Positions 1-12,296 of a stretch of 46,152 bases of DNA are shown piece by piece. The stretch comes from Mesotaenium endlicherianum (lineage: Eukaryota > Streptophyta > Zygnematophyceae > Zygnematales > Mesotaeniaceae), in NCBI GenBank assembly GCA_009602735.1, contig WELA01013852.1, forward strand, positions 54,639 to 100,790, written 5' to 3'. The position numbers were made by a program, and so were the translations under genes. Position 1 is the stretch's first letter; every line of letters starts with the position of its first letter. The notes under the pieces are model-generated. The model did no database searches. It worked only from the letters and a program-made list of their open reading frames with translations, and was not told the origin of the DNA.

Positions 1-23
1 GGGGGGGGGGTGGGGGGGCGCAC

Positions 24-221
24 CTGATGCCGTTGATGGCCATGTAGGCGGAGCGGAACTGGATGATGTGGTGGATGTGCACCAGCTTGCCCGCCGCCAC
101 GTCGAACCAGAGCCCGCCCGCGGCCAGCTCCCAGAAATGCGCCTCGGCGTCCAGCGAGGCGTAAACGTCGTAGCGGGGCTCCACCTGGAAGCCCGCGCTC
201 TGCTGCGCGTAATTCGAGATC
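24..221 (-). CDS. Polycystin copy 1, exon 21: S3-S4 loop and start of S4
   Basis: This exon encodes ISNYAQQSAGFQVEPRYDVY, ASLDAEAHFWELAAGGLWFD, VAAGKLVHIHHIIQFRSAYM and AINGI. The string PRYDVYASL-AEAHFW and the closing MAINGI are typical of protist and algal polycystins. The acceptor is CCGCAG and the donor CAG|GTGCGC in phase 2. A pure C tract follows the donor to the window edge, and the pore exons lie outside. Confidence 0.85.
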
Positions 222-3200
222 CTGCGGTGCGCAAGAGGGGAGGGGGGGGGGTTGCGAGGGGGCGCCACCCGAGTGTCAGTGATGGTGGTTAGGGAGGAGA
301 GGGGGGAATTCGGGGGAGGAGCAGCTGGTGGGTAGGCAGAGAAAGGCTGGAGACAGCTGAGCTGGCGTCAAAGCGCGTTTTCTTTGCAAGGTGGAGGCCT
401 CAGCAGGCCTGTCAGGAGCTGGAAAAGTTCGAGTCAGGGGAAAGATTTGAGAGCACGCACGGCAGCATAAATCTGACAGCACAAGCCCCAGCTGCCCCCA
501 ACCTACGCCAGGGCTCGATCCCAAGCCTGCGCCCGGGGAGGCTCACGTCCAGGTAGGCGCCCAAGTCTTGGCAGCCTGCCCAGACCGGCACCAGGGCTGG
601 GGGGTTGGGGGGGGCGCAAGGGTGGGATGCGGCGGGGCGGGGCAGGGGGGGGAAGGCGGACCAGAGGATGGAGCAGATGAAGAGAAGCGCAAGCGAGGCG
701 AGGTCGACATAGTTCCACGCGGAGTCAAAGTAGGCCAGCACGCGCCCATGCGCCAGCATGGCGCGGTAGAACTCGCGCAGCTCGCCCACCAGCTGGTGCA
801 CGATCACCAGCAGCAGCAGTGCCTCCAGCACCGCCCGCACGTAGTCCTGCACCCTCCCACCCCCGCCCCGCCCCCAGCTGCCCAACCGCGATGGAGACAC
901 TCCGAACAATGACAGCCACCTTCCAGGGGTATGACATCCGGCCCCAGCAGCAGCTGCTGCTGCTGCTGCTGCTGCTGGTGGTGGTGGTGGTGTGCGGCGT
1001 GAGCAGGCCTGCAGAACCTGGAGTGCCTGTCCCTGCGCGACTGCACGGCACTGCCCGACAACTTCTTGTCCTGGGTGCAGCGTGAGTGAACTCCTTTGAA
1101 ACCGAAACCTTAGACGCAAAACCCTAAGCTCGAAACCTCCTCCCTCCTCCCCTTCTCCTCTCCCCCCCCCNCCGCACACGTGTAACGCATTGGCGTCGTT
1201 GCCCGCTCGCTTGCAATGGGTCGGCATCACAGCGCAAGCGCGGCGGATCGTCGGGTGACGACACTACGCCCGTGCAACGCTGTGGCCTCGTTGCACGCGC
1301 ACATTGGAGAGACGTGGGCGCCGGGGCCAGGGCAGCGGGGAGAGGCAGAAGAAAGAGAGAGAGGGAGACAAGCGTAAGGCACAAGCGTAAGGAACTGATG
1401 TTTCTAGTGAAGCAACGTCCCACACTCAGAGAGTGAAGGGCTCAAGGGAGGGAGGGGACGGGGGGCAGCGTGGGCAGGGGGGCACAGACTGACCGTTGTA
1501 GGTGACGAGCTGCACCAGCAGGCTCCGAGTCCCGTTGTCTATGAAGAACCTGCGCAGGGGCGCAAGCGCACGCGTGCACGCACCGGCCACGTTGGCGTGC
1601 CCGGATCCCATGGTCAGCCTGGACTAGCCAAGCAAAAACATTGCATGCTTCATGCAGCCCCCACCCAACCAAGGGTGGGACGCAAACGCCGCGCGGCACC
1701 AGGTGTCAATCGCACGTTACACTGGCACAGCGCACGTGCATCCCTGCCGTTCAGATCGTGAGCCTGAAGGGGCGGATGAAGCAAGAGCACCCACAGGCAT
1801 GCTGCTCGGTGCTGCTGACTGCCCCGTCATTGCACAGAGAGGACCAGGGGCAGTACAGTGCCAAACAGGACTTCCATTGAATTGTTGTCTCAAAAAAAAA
1901 ACAAGAGGCCAGGAAATAGCAGGAAAGTTGACACTCGTGTGACGGGACTTGGGGGGAGGGGGGGGGGGAACCCGCTTTATGTAAAGAAGGAACTCTTTCT
2001 CCACACCATGGTAAGAAAGAGAACGCCCCAATTAAATTAATGTTCCACACTTAAAAAAGCCTCAACCCCACATATTGAACAAGGAACCAGAGCTGGCGCT
2101 CAAGCACAAAAGAAAAGGAGGGGCAGGCGGGGGGGGGAGCGCGCGCGCACCCGTCCTCGAGGTACTGCAGGCGCGCGGCCGCCTGGTCGTGGCTGAGGTT
2201 GATGTCGAAGATGACCGAGAACCCGTCCGGATAGCCCTGCCGCCCGCCCGCCCGCCCACAGCACGCCCCAGTCAGCACGTCAGGCGCCGCGTCAGCAGCC
2301 GCCAGATGGGCCTTCGTACTACTGCAGGCCGGAGGAGTTCAATATTCATCTGTGATTCACGGGCTTGATGCACGGGACAAGTCTTTGGTCCTAGAGGGGC
2401 CAGGGGGCGAGGGGACGAGGGGGCAAGGGGGCGAGGGGACGAGGGGGCAAGGGGGCGAGGGGCAAAGTCTGACCTTGATCTTGCGGGGGAAGAATCCGAT
2501 AGGAATGTCGTTGGACGTGTAGAGAGAGCGGTCCGGGTAGAAGTCCTTTGCGTTGAGCGTGGGGTCGAACAAGGAGGAGGTCTGCAGGAACACGGGGTCG
2601 ACGCCGTACGGTGCCAGCGAGGGGCTGGTGCTCAGGCACGAGTCGTCGATGTTGGCGAATCTGCACACGCACGTGCGCACGCACGCGAGCGTGGAGCAAG
2701 GAGAAGAGGACGCGCAACAGTTGGAGCCATCAGGGTCACCCGCCACATGTCACATGTGCAATACACACAGATAAAGATACATTTCGGCGCCACTGTGTAT
2801 GCAACCACAGACTAAAACAGCCACAGGGAGGTGCACTTACTTCCATGGATGGACGGACGCTGGCGCACTGACATGCATGCAACTGTGCACATGCATGAGA
2901 AGATTACGTACACACGACCAAATCCATACCCTTCATACAAGAATATGGTTCTTTATTTGAGCGCGCATCAGTGAGCAGGTTTGACTCTTGAGCGGCGGGG
3001 GGGGGGGGGTAAGTTGTCCGTCGCATGAACCAATGCGAGTTTATACTTGAGGTTCAAAAAAGCGACTGAAGAGAAAAGGAAATGGAGGTGCGCGACGACA
3101 GACGAGCACCAGGTGCCAAACGACCCTCTCAGTGAGGGCCACAGCCAGCGTCAACGCGGCAGAGGGGCATGGCTGCATGGCCGCCTGGCAGCGCCGCCGC

Positions 3201-5123
3201 CCGCCACCTGTTGCAACATGCATCACAGGTGCCACCTGGTGCCCACCTGTGGCTCCATGCGTACCTTTTGTGGTTGCAGGACGAAGTGGAGGCCCGGGTC
3301 TGATGGATGAGCATTCCCACGAGCAACCTGGCCGGCACCCCCGGACAGAGCAGTGACAAAACAGCCTGTCACCACTGCTTTCTGACACACATATGTATAC
3401 AGATGAAGCCGTAAATGAATGTCGCTTCCACAAGCAACCTGGGGGCGCACCAGCACACGGCAAATTGAAGAGTTTTTGTAACCTAAGTACGTATATTAAT
3501 CAACAAGTAGATCCATGGACGTCAATCCTACAAGCAACCTGGGGGGGCATCAGAACACAGCAAATTACAGGATTTATGAAACCTGTTCGTTGTTTGAATA
3601 CATACATACATATATATATATATATATGCATATGGATAATGAATTGTTGCCTATGCGCAATCTGATTGGCACCTTCACCAAACAAACGAACAAACGAACA
3701 AAAACAAGCATGTTGCACACTGGACGGCTAAGCAGGGGTCAGCACCACAACCATGGGAAGTAAACAGATGGCAAACGCGACTGGGCATCTGGCGGGCATT
3801 GGAATACGCATAAGGAACAGGCGCAGACCCACCATTGTCATCACGTTTACAATTTATTGAGGAACAAGGAAGACACACACACGCGCACACACACACACAC
3901 ACGCATGCACGCCCACATACACGCTCGCACATGAGAAAAGTGAACCAGAAAAAGAGACAAGATGCAAGAGAGCCTTACAGATGGCCCGTGCAAAGCCGCA
4001 AGACTCTACCGGTGAATGTGGGCCCATGCACGCACGTGCGTGCGTGGGTGCACATCCGAGTAGTACGGGTGCACGCACCAAGGAGCAGTCCGTGTTCTTA
4101 GGAATGCTTTGGACCAACGTATGCACACGCACACGCACACGCACGCGCACAAGACACGCCCTCCCACACACAAACGCGCACAAAAACACCATCACACACA
4201 CACATGCGCACTCGCACGCACACAGCAGCAGCAGCAGCACGGGGCTGGAACTCACCTGTTCTTGAAGTTGTAAATGCGGTCCTTGAGAAAGCCGCTGTCG
4301 GGCAGAAACGACGACTGCTTCTGCGACGGGGTGTACCCAAACTGCGACATCACAAAGCTGAACAGCAGGTCCGTTCCCACCGCCTCCGGCTCGCAGCACT
4401 CTGCAATTGAAAAAAAAGAGAGGAAAAAATGAGTATGAATGGGCTGCAAGACAAGAAGGCTGGGACAGCATAAGGGGAACAAGGGAAAAGAGGAATGAAA
4501 AAAGGGGGAGGGGGGGAGCGGGGGGGGAGTACATAAGTACCACATATTCTACGACCACACACCTTTATGTGTTGGATTAATATCCCACATATCATATCAC
4601 GTGTATCCTATCATACACTAATACATATCCCACGCATCTGCTGCTAAAGGTTATATGACCCCTGGAGGCCTCCTCCAGCCAGAAGCAAACAACCCCTCAA
4701 AATAACAAAGCCAATCAATTTGGGTGGGAAGGGGCCGGGGGCCGGCAGGGCTTGCCTCCCTCAGGACTGGTGGCCTGGCCGGGAAAGCAGGCGCAGGTGT
4801 CGTTGGGGCAAGTGCAGTCGCCGCCGTCAAAGTCGCAGGCCTCCACGTTGCACGCCTCCAGGCACTGCCCGTTGCTCACGGCCCACAGGGGGCACCCCGG
4901 GGAGCACTCCGCCAGCTCTACCGGCAGCCGCGCTGGCACAGGCCGGCGAGGGGAAGCGGGGAAGAGCAGCAAAGTGTGTGCACACCATAGCACAGCACGG
5001 GGGCAGGGACGGGGGAACGGACGGGTAAGCAGCAGGGGCGGCTGCGGCATGAGGCCTGCTTTGGGTCGTACAATGCGGTGGTGGTGTTTGAGTGGGCTAG
5101 TGTGTGTGTGTGTGTGCGTGAGT

Positions 5124-5162
<39 letters not shown>

Positions 5163-8100
5163 CAAGCACGTGTGGAACTGGGCTTGCCTAGCCTGTGCGC
5201 AGGCATGGGCAGTGGTCAGCTCGCGCAAATGGGCCCAGTGCATGTCTCTGTGTGTGTGTGTGTGTGCGCGCGCGCGCGCGCGCGTGCGTGCATACGTGTG
5301 TGCTCCTCCAAGCGACACGCAGCGGTCACAGCTAGTTCTGCTACGCTCGACCGAGGCGCCAGCTAACGTAAAGCATGAGCACCAAAAGGAGCACCCAGCT
5401 TGGGCAGAAGCAAGCCTGCCGCAGCAAACAGGCTCGCAGCGGGGCAGCACAAGCTTTGGGAGCACAGAGGTGCGGCTGTCGCAAGGGCGATCGGAACGAG
5501 CGGTGGCACCTGGCCTTCCCCTCCCTGCCGGCAGAGCTCTCTCTGACTCCCCAAAAAGATATAACATCCAGAGCCCTGGATGTCCCACTGGGCCGCAACA
5601 GCAGGAAGGGAGAGCGGCAGACAGAACGAGAGGAGCCAGAAGGCATGCAAGAGCGAGTGCGATGTGTGCATGAGCAGATCGCATGTGAGCGTGTGGGAAT
5701 GCACCGTCGGCCTCCTCGCTGGCGGGGAGGACGTTGACCTTGCCGGTCATGAGGGACCCAAACTGGCCGTCCTCGTAGCGGTAGGTGCCGGGCATGTTGA
5801 ACTCCCACGCATAGCTGAACGTGTCCTGCCCGCTGCTGCTGCCCGCCAGCACGTCCGCTGCGCGCGCACCCCACCCCACACAAACACGCACATGCGCACC
5901 CACACACATGCACATGCACATGCACACACAGAGAGGGGGACAGTGAGCAAGGGGTGCGCGCTCGCAAGCACAGGCGAGTCAGCTGTACGGGGCGGAGGAG
6001 TGCTAGGGCAAGGAGGGGTGTGTGAAGACAATTAAGACAGACATTCAAGAGTGCCACCCCTCTTTGTCCGCCTGCCTTGCACCCGACACAGAGCAAGGGA
6101 CAGCTTTGCAAACTGCGGTGAGCGATCATGCTCATTCGAGTCAGCGATTACCTACCAGAAAATGCTGGTAGTCGCGGAACGGAGGCCAGGGTCGCCAACA
6201 GACCCACAGCATGAACGCATCAGGATGTCAATCGCCGGAATTTGAGGTTCCACATGTTGATACATACAAAAAAAAGTAGATACAGAAAGACAGGGGATAG
6301 AATGAATGGGGGAGAGAGAGACTGAAGCTCTTCCACGCACAGCAAAGGGAAGGAAGCTCAGAAGAGCTCAGGGTGTCAGATTTTCTGAGGGACGGCTGCA
6401 AGATTATGAATTTCAGATGGAGGGATGGCAAGGGGAGAGAAAGGGGGGCCTTTTCGAGGGCGAAGGGGNGTCGGCGGCGCACTCCACGGTGCGCGACAGC
6501 AGCAGCTTGCCGGAGCCTACCCCCTTGTAGTCCGCGAAGGGCCCCTTCCCCAGCTTCAGCTCTGCTCACGCACGCACGCAGGCAGGCAGGCAGGCAGGCG
6601 TAACACGGTGAGGACGACAAGGTGCCAAACGTGCTGAATAAGCCAAGGAGCCAACAGGTTTCAAAGTGCCAAAGTGCCAAAAGGTCTAAAGGGCCAAAGT
6701 GTCAAAAGTGCCAAAGTGCCAATTGGGCCAGAGGTGCCGAGGGCCAGAGCTCCTCCAAATCTCCAGACGCTGAAACGAGACGCCCGGGACCCGGAACCCT
6801 AGACTGGGACGCACAGAGCTGTGCGGCACTGTCGCCTCGATGCTTGCGACGTCTGCTGTCGTGCTTTTGAGGTCCCGAGGGGCACAGCTCCTCGCGAAGA
6901 ACAAGTGGCGTGCAACCGTGGGGCCAACATATGCGCGTGCGCAGGAGCACGCACGCATGGGATGATCGGCCATGTCATTTTAACAGATGGCATGCACACA
7001 TGCTCGTGCGCCATTTGCGGGCACAAGTATCCCCGCGCAGAGTCACGCGCACACAGGGCACAGCAGCAATGATTGAGCGCGCTCTCCTAAACAAGCTGTA
7101 AGCACACATGCATACACCTGATGCACGCAAAAACAGGGGTGGAAAGAGCCCTTGTGGGTGGGTTGGGGGGGGGGGGGGGGGAAGCGACGTGCAAAGGGGG
7201 GATGCTGAGGCACATAAGGGTCTGAGAAGGTTGCGAAGTGTTCCCAGCGGGATGGTCACAGTTGAGCCCCGTGCGCAACCCCGGGGGTGAAGATCCGACT
7301 CATCTTTGAAGAAAGGGAGGGGTACTGGAAGGTGCGGGAGGCTGACCGCGGATGGAGTGGGGCTCGTCGTCGTCCCACACCCACTCGATGGTGCTGCCAG
7401 CGTACACCGTCGTCTCGATGTCCACGCCCATGTGCCAGCTCAGCGATATGTCGGCTGCAACACGCGACACCCGATCACAGCAGGAGAAGGGGGGGGACTG
7501 TCGTCAGGGCTGCAGGGCTGCAGGGCCGGCCAAGCGGACAACTCCCTTCCCGAGGCTCCACGGGAGGACAGCGTCCTTGCCAGCCAGTGAAGCCTTGCCA
7601 GCTGGACCCCTTGCCGGCGTGTGTCGTGCACCCCCATGCGCCGCAGGAAGGGCCGCCGCATCTGTGCCTTCCATCTCAAGACCCCACGCTCCTGCTCTGA
7701 CACTGGAAAAGGCTGCACCTGCTAGGCCCAAGGCATACTTTCTTCCAAGATAACAACACCGATGATGTCTTCATCAGGCACCGCTGCAGAGGCTGGGCTG
7801 AGATGCACTGCGTAGGCACGCACCCGCGAGGCCTCGCCTACATACACATACGCTTCTAGACGGCGCGAAACGCCGCCCGATCTGGCGAGTTAACGCGGGT
7901 TCATGCGGCCCTGAAGTCGAACGTGATGCAACTTTTGTTTGTACCTAGCACACCAGGCTGGACTACTGCAGCAGGATGATGTCTTGACGCAGCAAGAAGC
8001 ACTCTGACTCTGACTCTGAGGCCTAGCACCACAAGCGGACAAGCTGGCGCTGTGGACGAGCACGCAGAAATTAGGAACTGCTGTCACCCGCCAACAGATG

Positions 8101-11100
8101 CAGGCCAGCAGGACAGGGGCCGAATTGACGACTGCCAAGAGAGGAGAGAATAAGAGAGAGAAGGAAGGGGGGGGAGGGGGGGCACGCACGCGCGTTGCAG
8201 GAAGGCGGCCACTCGCGGTTGACGAGCACGTCGTCGGACTGGTGCAGGCGGTTGCTGATGGTCCACAGCAGCTGCGCGGGCAGGTTGGCCGTGGCAGCGA
8301 TGTTGCTCACGAGCACGTTCAAAAACGCGTCCTGCTCGTCCTGCGCAAACACCAGCCTGCCAGTGCGCACCACCACAGAGGAGGAGACGGTCTCCTGTCA
8401 GGTGGCGCAGGAGGGAGGGGGGGGGGAGGTGGGAGGGTAATGAGGGTACAAATGTCAGGGGTTACGGGACATTTGTCTGCCACTGCCACGTGTCCCTTGG
8501 AGTCGGCAAGCGTGTGCAAGCCACGCTGCAAGCACAGCACGACGCTTATTTGAGCACCTCAGCAGCACCAGCTGCAGCACAAAGGCAGTGTGCAGAGGGA
8601 AGGGGGGGGGCGGGGCAGAGGGGCAAAGGAGGCAGAGGGCCAAAGAGGGACAAAGAGGGGCAGCGAGGGGCAGAGGCGGGCGCGCGCACCCCAGCTTCGT
8701 CTGGTGGATGTACTTGAGCGCCGCGTTCAGCTCCCTCAGGGTGCTCAGCTGGCGGCCCGTGGCGGGGTCCGTGTAGTTGCAGCGGGGCAGCGCGGGCGGC
8801 CCCCCCAGGTAGGCGCACACGAGGGCCACCAGGTGCTCCCCGGTGGCTGCAGGGTCCTTGTAGTACTTGGCGGGGCAGGTGCAGGGCCGCTTGGGCCACT
8901 CGTACAGCGAGCGCGAGAGCGCCACCTGGAGCACCTGCATGCGCTCGCGGTCGTTGGGCCCCAGCGACAGCCACGGAGCGCTGTCGGGCGGCGCGTCCTG
9001 CGACAGGCGGGCGAGCAGGCAGGCAGGCAGGCAGGCAGGCGCGATAGGTGGCACAGACAAGGAGCGTCAGCGGCCAGCAATCCAAGCCTCGTGACGCGCT
9101 TGCGCCGACAGGCACTCTCATTCCAGCTAGAGAAAGGCGCGAGCGAGCCGCAATAGAGGCAGTGGCAACGGAGCGCACAACATAAGGTGGCCACTAAACT
9201 TGAGCGTGGCAGCATCGTAATCTAAGGTTGCTGGCATGAACCCCCGTGCCGCGTACAGGGAGGGAGCCACAGCCAGAGACGCAGGCATCATCTAGCCACG
9301 CAGAAGCAGCTGGGAAGCATCCACCACAGAATCACAAGCGTGAGAGGGCTCCCCCACACGTGCACGTGTGTCCGCGTGTGCATGCGCGTGAGCAAGTGCA
9401 TGTGCGTGCATGCGTGTGTGTACATGTGTGTGGGTGTCGCCCTCATGTGGGCGTGGGCCTGATTGCGTGCACGTGTGTGTGTGCGTGTGGGTCGTCTTCG
9501 GGTGCATGTGTGCCTGCAGGCGTGCACGTCAGCGTCAGCGTGTGTGGGTGTTTGCATGTGTATGCGCGTGTATGTTTAGCGCATAAAAAGAGGATATATC
9601 TGTTGTGTACACCGCAATGAGAGAGTGAGGTATATGAGTTAACAGCCTACCAGGTTGGAGACTGGGGCAGGGGGCGACGCAGCCGCGAGAGCTCTCCTGG
9701 AGTCAACATCTGGAGCAACCTGGGCCCTCCGAGTGGCCTTCCGGCGAGCCACCTCGAGCCCAAGGTCCCTTCTGGATGCATCTGCAGCGCTCTTTGTGCG
9801 GCGCCAGCTGGCAGAGCTGCGCGGCCTCTGAGGGATCTGGCGGCGGGCGGACATGAGCTTACGGCCATGGCTGCCGGAGCTGGGCTGGCAGTACCCCGAG
9901 TGGGCAGGCTGCTCATTGTCACACGCACAGGCATAGGGCATCAGTTGAGCAGACAACTACACGTGCTCCTGCCTTATATGTATATACGGACATGTATATA
10001 CATGAGGCATGAAGAATGCATTCGGCACAAACAGAAAGATTCAGCACTATGTACATTCATAGACAAGCGTATGACACGGCCTATGACACGGCGCATGACA
10101 CGGCATTAGAATGTGTTCACAGACGTCACTAGACTTTGCACGCGGTGCGGCAGAGACACCTGATCTGCCCCTCAACACTACCCCTCCAAAAATCTACGTG
10201 CATGTGGAAAGGCTTAAGAAGCCCAAGATGAATGTGTTCATGTATATGTACCCGTATATGTGTGTTACATGCGTATTATTAGCGTACTTATCAGGACGTA
10301 AGAGAAGGTACATGTACGCGTGTGCTACAACCCATCTTTCACAAGCATGACTGCATGTACTGTGTGCACCACCCCGAAATACACGTGAATGCACAAGTTC
10401 GTCTGTGTGCGTACACGCATATGCATGTAGACACGTTCAGATACGTCTATTTTGGGAAGGTGAAACATCGAGGTGCACTTAAGTATACAAGTACGTCCTT
10501 GTATACTGCAGAAGCATGCGGCACCCAAACAGACTGCATGCAAGAGGCCCAAGCGATGCACGAAGCAGTCTTACGCGAAACAAAAACAGGAGCCTAGGGA
10601 AAGCTATTATCACCCAAGACGTGCAATGCCATCCAGTCTCTAACAGCCAGCGCGTGAAACGGGAAGGCATGCTATTGGGGGGGGGGGAGGAAAGGGGGGG
10701 AGATGAAATCATCTGTGACCTTCTCAGCAGGGTTTGCAGGTACCGTGGCACGAGTCAGCTGCACGGGGTCAGCATCTCTTAAATGAGACTTCAAAGTTGA
10801 CAAGCTAGGGTTAGGGTTCTGCGTTCTAGGAGTAGGCTTCATCAAGCTGAGATTAGGGCTCAGTCTTTCAAGAGTAGGATTAGGATTTGGTGATATAGAC
10901 TTAGGGTTCCATTCTGGGTTCAACGGAATTGACTTCAGGTTTACTTTAGGTTTGCCGGTGAAGCCGGAGAGGTCCTTGGAGTCCCACACGTGAGGCTACA
11001 GATAGGCTATACAGATAGGGTTCAAGGGTTCAAAATAGGAATAGGGTTTGGTTCACCTTGGGTTTGCCGGTGAAGCCGGAGAGGTCCTTGGAGGTCCACG

Positions 11101-11536
11101 AGAGACCCTGCAGGCCGTTGAATGGGGACCTGCCGTCGTACTGCGGGTCGGCTGCGCCCTCCATACAATGACACCGGTGTCTCGGTTAGTTAGTGACGCA
11201 ACACACTGGGCGGAGGAGCGGCTACATAAACCGTCGTACTGCGGGTCGGCTGCGCATTCAATTTAACGACAGCGATAAGTTGGGGACTCTACGATGCCGG
11301 GCAGCACAGCGTAGGAGCCGCTGGACGAAGCATGCAGTCGAACGGGCAGACCTTGCGGTAAGGGTGCGAGCTCATCTCCAGCTGCACGCACGGTGCGCGT
11401 GTCGGCCAAAACGTGCTAGCCCACGCGCACACAGCGAGAGGGAGGCGGAGGTGGGGAGGAGAAGGGAGATGCGCGCACGTACAGATCGTAACACTCACAT
11501 GTCTCTCTCTTCAGACAAAGAAGTGTGTGCGCGCGC

Positions 11537-11579
<43 letters not shown>

Positions 11580-12256
11580 GTACGTGTGTGCGCATGTGTG
11601 CAAGTCTCTGAAGCAGGTCTATGCATATGTATGCATCCCAACGCAGCTAGAAACGCAGCCCAGTCTGCTGTGAAAGGTTCCTGCCCAGGACTATCAATCA
11701 TGTAGTAGGTGATCAAGTCACTGAGTCCAGCTCAGCAGCTCTCAGCTTGTGTGCAAATGCAAGAACAAGAATCACTCTCGCACTGCACACTACACTCCAC
11801 AGCTACACAGAGGCCACCCGTATGCATGCGCTGCTCCGCTGGCGAGACGAATGTTGAACCTTCTGCGGCAAGTGCCAGCCAGGCAAGATTGAAGGAGAGC
11901 AGAGGCAAAGCTATCAGAATTTGTTGGACGCATGCGAGCATGCATGAAGCACACAAAGGGAAACTCCCAGCAACGTGCGGCGGGCTCCAGCAACGAGCGA
12001 AGGAGCCAAGGGGGGGGGGGAGGTGCGCACACCACGCAGACAGAGAGGCCGAGAAACGCGGGTTTGCGTGAGAGATCAAGCGTAACGAACATTTGCAATG
12101 AAAGAAATGAAAAAGTGATGAGGATGAGGAGCTCGAGAGGGAGGAGGTCAAAGGGGGTAGGAGGTGCCTTACGGTGGCAATGGGAGAAGTCCTTGTAGAC
12201 GGCAAGGAAGCTGCTGGTGTCGTTCAGCGCACACGCCACCTGGCATGCACGCATGC

Positions 12257-12296
<40 letters not shown>

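Noticed and set aside
547..575. Possible extra exon reading CQDLGAYLD before a GTGAGC donor
   Set aside because: Its phase does not fit between exons 20 and 21, which already join as a split Trp codon.
412..1230. Single 272-codon minus-strand frame covering exon 20
   Set aside because: It runs through CTG repeats and the C-rich intron. Only 846-662 resembles the family, and phase joins it to exon 21.
10790..11050. Interstitial telomere array
   Set aside because: AGGGTT-like words are scattered and degenerate, with no regular tandem unit.
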